DNA from: Deltaproteobacteria bacterium
GTDB taxonomy: Bacteria > Desulfobacterota > B13-G15
Length of the DNA stretch: 8,149 nt
NCBI GenBank assembly: GCA_003646705.1
Contig: QMLK01000035.1
Span: forward strand, 1 to 8,149
Direction of reading: 5' to 3'
Part shown: piece after piece, positions 1 to 5,540 of the stretch
How the letters are laid out: each line of letters begins with the position of its first letter
How positions within the stretch are numbered: the stretch's first letter is position 1
Notes under the pieces: generated by a model
Databases searched by the model: none
What the model was told of the DNA's origin: nothing
What the model saw: only the letters and a program-made list of their open reading frames with translations
Program-made: the position numbers and the translations under genes

Positions 1-15
1 GACCTTCTTCAGCAT
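1..15 (-). CDS. 5' end of a downstream gene, probably the AmmeMemoRadiSam radical SAM enzyme (partial)
   Basis: An ATG at 15-13 opens a frame reading M-L-K-K-V before the window ends. It begins 3 nt after the stop of the MEMO-AMMECR1 fusion gene and in the same frame, the same junction geometry as the two upstream gene pairs, so it is probably the next cistron of the operon. A GGAG lies about 12 nt before the ATG, inside the end of the fusion gene. In the known AmmeMemoRadiSam cassettes the third component is a radical SAM enzyme related to pyruvate-formate-lyase activase, and its members often start with a short M-L-K peptide. Five codons cannot prove this; the identity rests on context. Confidence 0.45.
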
Positions 16-18
16 CCC

Positions 19-1515
19 TCAAAAGATCTCCGCAGAGAAGATGTAGATCCGTGTGGCCGGGTCACGCCAGGCGTTGGGGGGCAGACCGGCCTTGATGCAC
101 GTCTGCTCCAGGAAGGTCTCCCTGTCCCAGCCATACTCGGTGGCCACCTGGGGCAGCAGCAACCCTGAATAGTAAGGAGGGCGTTCGATCATGATCCCGT
201 GTTTGCCCACCTCGATCTCCTCGGGGTCCTTTATCTCCCTCAAGGGGGTGAGGACCGAGATCTCTATCTCCAGCTCCCCGAGCTCATCGACCCTCACAGG
301 GGGAAAGCGAGGGTCCTGGAAGGCGGCTGCCTCGGCCATGTCCGCCACGGCTTGCCAAAGGGGTTTTATCGCCCTGACGTAACCGATACAGCCCCTCAAC
401 TGCCCGTGCTTCTTAATGGTCACGAAGACCCCGCGGGGCTCCTTCAACCTGGGGGAGGTGATGTGGAATTCGGGGATGGGCTCCCCCAGGATCTTGTTCC
501 TGATCACCGTGCGGGCGATCTCGTGCAGCTTCTCCTTCTCCTCCTCGGTGAGCCCTAAATCGACCCCCACCTTCCTCTCTTGGGGATCGCCCGCCTCGGC
601 GCCACCTCCTCCCCGGTAGATGGCCGCAGCCATGTATCCGACGACGCTGGAACGATCCCCGGTGACGTCCCCGGAGTTGGCGTACTTCAGGACCTTGGCC
701 CTCGAGGCCCCCAGGGCCTTGGCCGCCAACATCACCGCCACCATGGGGCCACCACCGCAGGCTTCGCAGCGCCCCGACTTGAGGTCCCGGCTCAGCCCTT
801 CGGGATCGAAGGCCTCCACGTGCTCAAGGACCACCTTATCCAAGGCCACCGCCTGGGGGTAGGGGTGGAAGTGGGACAGGTCGGTGCTTGCCACAAGGAG
901 GGCCCTCTCCCCTTTGACCACCTCCACAATGGCCTTGGCCAGTTCCTCACAGGTGTAAAAGTCGTGCTCCCCCATGACCAAAGGGACCAGTTCGAACTCC
1001 CCCAGAACCACCTGGAGGAAGGGGAGCTGGATCTCCAGGGAGTGTTCCTGAGCGTGGGCCTGGGGGACGTAATCCACCAAGGGACAGACCTCCCTCAGGC
1101 GCTCCGTCAACCTCTCAGCCACCGGGACGATCCCCAAGGGGGTCCTGTAACCCCCGCGGGGGTAGACCGAGGCCCCCCGGAAGTAGGCCCGATGGCTCGG
1201 GGCCACGATCACCACGACGTCATATCTCTTGCCCTTGAGGAGCTTATAGGCATAGGCTGCCACTTGGCCCGAGTACATGTAGCCCGCGTGGGGGGAGATC
1301 AGGGCCACCAGCTCCCCCTCGATGGGGGGTGGGTTCGCCTCCGCCAGAAACTGCAGGACCTGGCCCCTCAGGACCTTGGGGTCCCCGGGGTACCAAGACC
1401 CGGCGATGACCGACTCCCTTATGGGTCCCTTGACCATCCCTCCCCTCCTTTCACCCCTTGCGGCCCCCAACAGGAGGACCAGCAGGAGGGGCAGCAGGAA
1501 GAACCACCGCCTCAT
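19..1515 (-). CDS. amrB: AmmeMemoRadiSam system protein B-A fusion (MEMO domain + AMMECR1 domain)
   Basis: This 498-residue protein joins two families usually encoded separately. Residues about 28-302 are a MEMO domain, which has the fold of class III extradiol dioxygenases. The expected metal-site residues are visible: H76 in PHAGYMYSG, H108 in PSHRAYF, D212 and H215 in STDLSHFHPY, and C253 in CGGGPM, matching the His/His/Cys set of human MEMO1. EHSLEIQLPF (157-166) is another family signature. After a Gly-rich, charged linker (about 301-325), residues about 326-498 are an AMMECR1 domain with the hallmark LRGCIG (373-378) and AFQDPRFPPV (398-407). The molecular function of both families in bacteria is unsettled; they co-occur with a radical SAM enzyme, and the next gene starts 3 nt downstream. 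The start is ambiguous. The longest form begins with a signal-peptide-like leader (MRR, then a hydrophobic run at 4-19, cleavage possible near A19 or G21) but has only a weak Shine-Dalgarno. M27, at 1437, has a strong one and starts where typical MEMO proteins start. Family assignment is very secure; start and cell location are not. Confidence 0.93.
   Translation of the reverse strand: MRRWFFLLPLLLVLLLGAARGERRGGMVKGPIRESVIAGSWYPGDPKVLRGQVLQFLAEANPPPIEGELVALISPHAGYMYSGQVAAYAYKLLKGKRYDVVVIVAPSHRAYFRGASVYPRGGYRTPLGIVPVAERLTERLREVCPLVDYVPQAHAQEHSLEIQLPFLQVVLGEFELVPLVMGEHDFYTCEELAKAIVEVVKGERALLVASTDLSHFHPYPQAVALDKVVLEHVEAFDPEGLSRDLKSGRCEACGGGPMVAVMLAAKALGASRAKVLKYANSGDVTGDRSSVVGYMAAAIYRGGGGAEAGDPQERKVGVDLGLTEEEKEKLHEIARTVIRNKILGEPIPEFHITSPRLKEPRGVFVTIKKHGQLRGCIGYVRAIKPLWQAVADMAEAAAFQDPRFPPVRVDELGELEIEISVLTPLREIKDPEEIEVGKHGIMIERPPYYSGLLLPQVATEYGWDRETFLEQTCIKAGLPPNAWRDPATRIYIFSAEIF
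1444..1451 (-). promoter_or_regulatory. Strong internal Shine-Dalgarno before M27 of the MEMO-AMMECR1 gene
   Basis: AAAGGAGG lies 6 nt before an in-frame ATG at 1437-1435. The site falls inside the longer reading frame, where it encodes part of E22-R23-R24. This is the best ribosome-binding site in the downstream operon apart from that of the EF-G-like gene, and it favours initiation at M27, giving a 472-residue protein without the hydrophobic leader. By contrast the start at 1515 has only AGAAGG about 11 nt upstream and AAGG directly abutting the ATG. Purine-rich codons for Glu-Arg-Arg could also produce the match by chance. Confidence 0.6.
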
Positions 1516-1518
1516 CCT

Positions 1519-1968
1519 TCAAAAGGCCTTCTTGCTGTCGAGCAGAAGGGTCACAGGGCCGTCGTTCAGCAGTCCCACCTCCATCCGCGCCTGGAACTGC
1601 CCGCATTGGACCTTGAACCCTTCCCTTTTAAGCCCCTCGATCACCTCTTCGTAAAGCCTCTGGGCCTCCTCCGGCGGGGCAGCCTGGGTGAAGGACGGCC
1701 TGCGCCCCTTGCGACAATCCCCGTAGAGGGTGAACTGGGAGACCACCAGGAGCTCACCCCCCACCTCCGCCAGAGAGAGGTTGAAACGGCCCTCGGAATC
1801 CTCGAAGATCCTCAACTGGGGGATCTTCCTGACCATGTAGTCCACATCCTCGGGGCCATCCCCCTGAGCCACCCCGAGCAACACCAAGAGCCCCCGGCCG
1901 ATCCTAGCCACCTCCTGCTCCCCCACCCTCACCCAGGCCTCCTTCACCCGCTGAAGGACGGCCCTCAC
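1519..1968 (-). CDS. dtd: D-aminoacyl-tRNA deacylase
   Basis: This cytosolic enzyme hydrolyses D-amino acids (and glycine mischarged on tRNA-Ala) from tRNA, clearing mischarged tRNAs before they reach the ribosome. At 149 residues it has the usual family length and is complete. The N-terminus MRAVLQRV is typical. The conserved SQFTL motif is at 77-81, and NDGPVT is at 135-140, where G137-P138 is the Gly-cisPro pair that enforces chiral selectivity. Translation starts at GTG (1968-1966), 3 nt after the TAG of the EF-G-like gene and in the same frame, so translational coupling is likely. The stop TGA is followed by AGG and the ATG of the long MEMO-AMMECR1 form. Its place between a translation GTPase and the AmmeMemoRadiSam genes makes a translation-quality operon plausible, which is inference. 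Identification is very secure. Confidence 0.97.
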   Translation of the reverse strand: MRAVLQRVKEAWVRVGEQEVARIGRGLLVLLGVAQGDGPEDVDYMVRKIPQLRIFEDSEGRFNLSLAEVGGELLVVSQFTLYGDCRKGRRPSFTQAAPPEEAQRLYEEVIEGLKREGFKVQCGQFQARMEVGLLNDGPVTLLLDSKKAF

Positions 1969-1971
1969 GGG

Positions 1972-4065
1972 CTATTTACCCTCCTCCTTGGCCTTCTTGG
2001 CCTCGGCTATGATCCTCTCGGCCAGATGAGGTGGCACCTCCTCGTAATGGGAGAACTCCATGGTGAAGCTGCCCCTGCCGCCTGTGAGGGAACGCAAGGT
2101 GGGGGCGTATTGCAGCACCTCCGCCATGGGGACCAGGGCCTTTATGACCTGGTTCTTCCCCTTGGTCTCCATCCCCAGGATCTTTCCCCTGCGGCTGTTC
2201 AGATCCCCCATCACGTCGCCCAGGGCCTCCTCGGGCACCGTGATCTCCATCCTCATGATGGGCTCGAGCAACACGGGGTTGGCCTCCTGGATGCCCTTCT
2301 TAAAGCACATGATGGAGGCGATCTTGAAGGCCATGTCCGAAGAGTCCACCTCGTGGCTCTTGCCGTCGTAAAAGCGCACCTTCACGTCCACCACGGGATA
2401 TCCCGCCAGGACCCCGGACTGCATGGCCTCGACGATCCCCTTCTCCACCGCCGGGACGAAGTTCCTCGGGACGTTCATCCCCGTCAGGGCCTCCTCGAAC
2501 TCGAAGCCCTTGCCCCGCTCCAGGGGGTAGATGTCGAAGTGGACCTCGGCGAACTGACCTCGCCCTCCGGTCTGCTTCTTGTGCCTGTAGATGACCCCCC
2601 GGACCACCTTCTTTATGGTCTCCTTGTAAGGCACCTTGGGGGCGGCCAGTTCCACCTCCACGCCGAACTTCCTCTTGAGCTTCTCCACCACCACGTCTAT
2701 GTGGACCTGCCCCAGGCACGAGATTACGAGCTCTTTGGTCTGCTCGTCGCGGCTCAAGGTGATGGTCGGGTCCTCCTCCCTGATGCGCCCAAGGGCAGCC
2801 GTGATCTTCTCCTCATCGCCCTTGGCCTTGGGCCTTATGGCGTAGGAGATCACCGGCGTGGGGGGCATGACCGTCGGGAAGACGATGGGGGCCTTCTCAT
2901 CGCACAGGGTGTCCCCGGTGAGGGTGTCCTTCAGCTTGGCCACCGCCAAGATGTCCCCCACCTCGGCCAGCCCTACGGGTTCTTGCTTTTTGCCCTGCAG
3001 CGCGAAGATCTGGCCGATCCGCTCCTTGACGTCCTTGGTGGAGTTGTAGAGGGTGGCGTCGGCGCCGACGCTTCCCGACAGGACCTTGAAGAGGGTGATC
3101 CGCCCCGCGAAGGGATCGGCGATGGTCTTGAAGACGTAAGCCGAAAAGGGGGCATCGGCCTTGGGCTCCCGCACCTCTTCCTCCCCTGTCTTGGGGTTGG
3201 TCCCCTTTGCAGGCCTCCTCTCCAGGGGCGAGGGGATGCAGCGGTTTATCAGGTCCATCAAGGGCTCGAGCCCTATCAACTTGAAGGCCGAGCCACAGAG
3301 CACGGGGACGACCTCCCCCCTCTTCATCCCCTCCTTGAGGCAGCGGTAGAGCTCCTCCTGGCCCACCTCTTCGCCCTCGAGGTACCTCTCCATCACCTCA
3401 TCGTCCATCTCCACGAGGGATTCCACCAGCTTGTCCCTCTCCTCGTCGGCCTGAGAGGCCAGCTCTTCGGGCACCGGTACCTTCTTGAACTTCCCTGTGG
3501 AGTCCTCGTAGAGATAAGCCTCGTTGCTCAAGAGGTCCACCACCCCCCTGAAGTCCTTCTCCTGGCCGATGGGCAACTGCAGGGTCACCAGTTTGGGCCC
3601 CTCCAGGCTCTCGATGGCATCCCCCAAGGCATCGGCGAAGCGGGCCCGCTCCATGTCCATCTTGCTGATGAAGAGGATCTGCGGCAGGCCGAGCTCTGAG
3701 GCCTCACGCCACATGTTCTCCGTCTGGACCTTGACCCCAGAGTTGGCCCCTATGACGATGATGGCCCCTTCGACCACGTGCATGGCGCTTTTGGCCTCGT
3801 AGATGAAATGGGCGTCCCCAGGGGTGTCGATTAGGGTGACGCGGTGCTTCTCCCACTCGTAGTTGGCTACGGCGGCGTTTATGGAGATCTTGCGGTTCAC
3901 CTCCTCGGGCTCGAAGTCCAAGATGGAAGTGCCTTCATCCACCCTGCCGAGGCGCGTAGTCACCCCTGTGCGGAAGAGGATGGCCTCGGCAAGGGATGTC
4001 TTGCCGTCACCGCCATGGCCGAAGAGCCCAACAGTCCTGACCTTGTCCCGTTCGAACCTCTTCAT
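1972..4065 (-). CDS. fusA: Elongation factor G-like translation GTPase (EF-G family paralogue)
   Basis: The 697-residue protein has the full five-domain EF-G layout: G domain about 1-285, domain II about 305-400, III about 405-480, IV about 483-600, V about 605-680. EF-G drives tRNA-mRNA translocation on the ribosome and, with RRF, recycling. The G domain departs from canonical EF-G: the P-loop is GHGGDGKTS (16-24); switch I has RKISI (58-62), with Ser where RGITI has Thr; G3 is DTPGD (80-84) instead of DTPGH, so the usual catalytic His is Asp; G4 is SKMD (134-137). G5 is GSA (258-260). Domain IV keeps QTGGRGQF (498-505) and HEVDSSDMAF (571-580), including the tip His, and domain V keeps GDLNSRRG (620-627), so ribosome binding and translocation contacts look intact. 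This pattern matches the EF-G-like paralogue class seen alongside true EF-G in many bacteria, not the str-operon copy. Start is ATG with a strong Shine-Dalgarno. It is first in the downstream block, with dtd 3 nt behind. Confidence 0.93.
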   Translation of the reverse strand: MKRFERDKVRTVGLFGHGGDGKTSLAEAILFRTGVTTRLGRVDEGTSILDFEPEEVNRKISINAAVANYEWEKHRVTLIDTPGDAHFIYEAKSAMHVVEGAIIVIGANSGVKVQTENMWREASELGLPQILFISKMDMERARFADALGDAIESLEGPKLVTLQLPIGQEKDFRGVVDLLSNEAYLYEDSTGKFKKVPVPEELASQADEERDKLVESLVEMDDEVMERYLEGEEVGQEELYRCLKEGMKRGEVVPVLCGSAFKLIGLEPLMDLINRCIPSPLERRPAKGTNPKTGEEEVREPKADAPFSAYVFKTIADPFAGRITLFKVLSGSVGADATLYNSTKDVKERIGQIFALQGKKQEPVGLAEVGDILAVAKLKDTLTGDTLCDEKAPIVFPTVMPPTPVISYAIRPKAKGDEEKITAALGRIREEDPTITLSRDEQTKELVISCLGQVHIDVVVEKLKRKFGVEVELAAPKVPYKETIKKVVRGVIYRHKKQTGGRGQFAEVHFDIYPLERGKGFEFEEALTGMNVPRNFVPAVEKGIVEAMQSGVLAGYPVVDVKVRFYDGKSHEVDSSDMAFKIASIMCFKKGIQEANPVLLEPIMRMEITVPEEALGDVMGDLNSRRGKILGMETKGKNQVIKALVPMAEVLQYAPTLRSLTGGRGSFTMEFSHYEEVPPHLAERIIAEAKKAKEEGK
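1979..1988 (-). promoter_or_regulatory. Shine-Dalgarno for dtd inside the end of the EF-G-like gene
   Basis: AGGAGGAGGG is made by the Lys-Glu-Glu-Gly codons near the end of the EF-G-like gene. Its nearest GGAGGG core ends 10 nt before the GTG start of dtd, and the upstream stop TAG lies in that spacer. This supports GTG at 1968 as the dtd start despite the non-ATG codon and suggests coupling of the two genes by terminating ribosomes. Confidence 0.6.
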
Positions 4066-4072
4066 GAAACCT

Positions 4073-4080
4073 ACCTCCTC
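4073..4080 (-). promoter_or_regulatory. Shine-Dalgarno of the EF-G-like gene
   Basis: GAGGAGGT sits 7 nt before the ATG at 4065-4063, an excellent match in complementarity and spacing. It fixes the start of the EF-G-like gene and implies efficient translation of the first cistron in the downstream block. Confidence 0.75.
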
Positions 4081-4107
4081 ATCGTTTTCCTCTCCCCGAA
4101 AAGGCCA

Positions 4108-4118
4108 AGGGAATCCCT
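4108..4118. repeat. 11-bp inverted repeat near the presumed transcription start
   Basis: AGGGA-A-TCCCT is a perfect 5+1+5 inverted repeat. On the minus strand it lies directly after the candidate -10 element and would cover the transcription start, a position typical of an operator. It is short and the region is GC-rich, so chance is a real alternative. It could also form a small hairpin in the 5' leader. Confidence 0.25.
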
Positions 4119-4146
4119 GCTATAGCACAAAGGAAGAAGACAAAAA
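4119..4146 (-). promoter_or_regulatory. Candidate extended -10 promoter for the EF-G-like / dtd / AmmeMemoRadiSam block
   Basis: On the minus strand TGC-TATAGC at 4127-4119 resembles an extended -10 (TGN followed by TATAAT, four of six positions matching). A poor -35 (TTTTTG, 4146-4141) lies 16 nt upstream and coincides with the T-run of the candidate terminator. Transcription would start around 4112, leaving a leader of about 47 nt with the strong Shine-Dalgarno near its end. This is the only intergenic space in the window large enough for a promoter, which supports the call; the hexamers are weak. Confidence 0.35.
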
Positions 4147-4172
4147 GACCTCGCGATCTCCTCTCAAGGCCT
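4142..4172 (-). terminator. Candidate intrinsic terminator after the TatD-family gene
   Basis: On the minus strand AGGCCTTG (4172-4165) can pair with CGAGGTCT (4153-4146) across an 11-nt loop, with two G-U pairs, and is followed by a run of T (4146-4142). It begins about 32 nt after the tatD-like stop codon. Geometry fits a rho-independent terminator, but the stem is only 8 bp, contains wobbles, and the T-run is five. It would separate the envelope block from the EF-G-like block. Confidence 0.4.
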
Positions 4173-4203
4173 CGCGGGAAACTCCGGCTTGGGTAGTTGA
4201 AAG

Positions 4204-4965
4204 TTACTTTAATTCTTCCTTCAAAGTCAACCCTGAGGGGCCGAAGAGCCGAAGGGCGTTCTCCGTGCTCTGGCGGGCCACCTCCTCAGGGGACAAACCC
4301 TTGATCCTGGAGACCTCTCGGAGGGTCAGGGCAACGTGACGGGGCCGGGCCTTGAGGCCTCGATATGTCACAGGGGTATCGGTCTCCAGCAGCAACCTAT
4401 CCATCGGCACCTCGGCCACAGCCGCCCTATGGGGAGGGCTGTAGGTCAGGGCTGGGGTAGCGGATATGTAGTATCCGGCCTCGAGGATCTCCTCCAGAAG
4501 CTCCAAGGGACCGGTGTACCAGTGAAAGACCGCCTCTTTGACCCCGGCCTCCCTGACCATGGAGAGGACCCGCCTATGGGAGTAACGGCAGTGGAGGATC
4601 AGGGGCCTTCGATGGCGCAGGGCCATCTCTATCAGCCTCCCGAAGACCTCCCTCTGGAGCTCCTTCTTCACGCGGGCCCTGTAATCGAGGCCCACCTCTC
4701 CCAAGGCCACGGAACGGCCGAGGTTCTCGTCGATGAAGGCGAGGGTCTCGGACACCTCGTCCGGACGGATCTCCCAGGGGTGGTAGCCGATGGCCGCGAA
4801 GACGAAGCCTGGGTACTCGGACGCTATGGCCAAGGTGCGGCGATTTGAGGTGAGGTCCATCCCCACGGCCACGATGGCCTCGACCCCCACCCTACGGGCC
4901 TCCTCGAGGGCCTGAGGGAGGTCGGGCAGCTCATCGAGATGGGCGTGGGTATCGATGACCTTCAT
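4204..4965 (-). CDS. TatD-family metal-dependent hydrolase (putative DNase)
   Basis: The 253-residue length and order of metal-site motifs fit the TatD branch of the amidohydrolase superfamily, cytosolic two-metal enzymes described as 3'-5' exonucleases/DNases. Visible residues are H7 and H9 in DTHAHLD (5-11), E90 in GEVGLDY (89-95), H125 in LHCR, H148 in FHWYTG, and D196 in LLETDTP (192-198), so the active site appears complete. The usual HCFSG around the fourth ligand is replaced by HWYTG, and GLHPH by GYHPW, so it is probably a diverged subfamily rather than orthologous to E. coli TatD; substrate cannot be assigned. Its ATG overlaps the TGA of the lipoprotein gene as ATGA, implying translational coupling. 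A strong family call with uncertain substrate. Confidence 0.9.
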   Translation of the reverse strand: MKVIDTHAHLDELPDLPQALEEARRVGVEAIVAVGMDLTSNRRTLAIASEYPGFVFAAIGYHPWEIRPDEVSETLAFIDENLGRSVALGEVGLDYRARVKKELQREVFGRLIEMALRHRRPLILHCRYSHRRVLSMVREAGVKEAVFHWYTGPLELLEEILEAGYYISATPALTYSPPHRAAVAEVPMDRLLLETDTPVTYRGLKARPRHVALTLREVSRIKGLSPEEVARQSTENALRLFGPSGLTLKEELK

Positions 4966-5540
4966 GCCCTCAGCCCGAGGACCTCAAGGAGGTCCCTCAG
5001 CGGGAGGATGATCACCCCTGGAGGGACCCTCATGGGAGGCAGGGCCGTGGAGGGGGGCGGGTCCAGATCGAGGGCCTTCAGGCGCAGCTCGAAGTCCCAG
5101 GGGCCGAGCCTGCCGATCAGACGGACCGGCAGCCTCCGTCCCTCCACCTCTCCGTAGACGAACCTGAGGCAAAGGACATCTTCCCCCTGCAATCCCCCCC
5201 GGTAGAGGACCCCCTCTTGGAGGAAATAGAGCTCCACCTCAGACCCCTTGACCCTGGCCTCGGCGATCCTCGAAGCAAAGGGGCTGTAGAACCGCGCCCT
5301 CAACCCCCGAGAGACGTCGAAGTAGAACTCCCCCCGCAAGAGCCCCCCTTCCCTGTCCCTTTTCAGCTTCAGGGAATAGAGGCCCCTCATGACCTGGACC
5401 CCTTTGTACCTCCTCGATACCTCGCGGCTGAGATCGGAAAGGGGGAAGCACGTCTCTTCGAGGCGGGGTCGCCTCAAGGAACAGGAAAGGGGGAACAGGA
5501 GCGAGAGGAGGAGGACGAGGACCAAGACCCTCCTAAGCAT
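4962..5540 (-). CDS. Putative LolB-like outer-membrane lipoprotein
   Basis: A 192-residue protein with a lipoprotein-type signal: two Arg after M-L, a hydrophobic run (about 5-18) and C20 preceded by P-L-S. The Ser at -1 is standard, but Pro at -3 is unusual for a lipobox. The mature part alternates basic and hydrophobic residues in beta-strand-like segments, for example GLYSLKLKRD (53-62), LLRGEFYFDV (67-76) and GLRARFYSPF (79-88). This resembles the half-barrel seen in LolA/LolB and related lipoproteins that carry hydrophobic ligands across the periplasm; I infer this from pattern, with no diagnostic motif. A Pro-rich stretch (161-174) precedes a hydrophobic C-terminus. The start at 5540 overlaps the 3' end of the O-antigen ligase gene by 8 bp, and the 3' end overlaps the TatD-like start by 4 bp, so all three are probably cotranslated. 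A role in moving or anchoring lipids or surface glycan is suggested only by context. Confidence 0.75.
   Translation of the reverse strand: MLRRVLVLVLLLSLLFPLSCSLRRPRLEETCFPLSDLSREVSRRYKGVQVMRGLYSLKLKRDREGGLLRGEFYFDVSRGLRARFYSPFASRIAEARVKGSEVELYFLQEGVLYRGGLQGEDVLCLRFVYGEVEGRRLPVRLIGRLGPWDFELRLKALDLDPPPSTALPPMRVPPGVIILPLRDLLEVLGLRA

Noticed and set aside
580..3699. A 1039-codon open frame on the plus strand, antisense to the EF-G-like, dtd and MEMO-AMMECR1 genes
   Set aside because: It is codon-aligned with the minus-strand genes, so it stays open simply because TTA, CTA and TCA codons are rare in them; it ends exactly where the EF-G-like gene uses TCA for Ser123. CTA from the TAG stop is not an antisense stop. 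Its product is rich in His, Leu, Gly and Asp with no recognisable domain.
4149..4176. Direct repeat of CCTCGCG in the intergenic region (4149-4155... and 4170-4176) as a possible regulator-binding pair
   Set aside because: Seven-base GC-rich copies are expected by chance here, and they largely coincide with the arms of the candidate terminator.
4336..4848. A 170-codon plus-strand frame opposite the TatD-family gene
   Set aside because: Its composition is antisense-like and the minus strand encodes a complete metal-site motif set.
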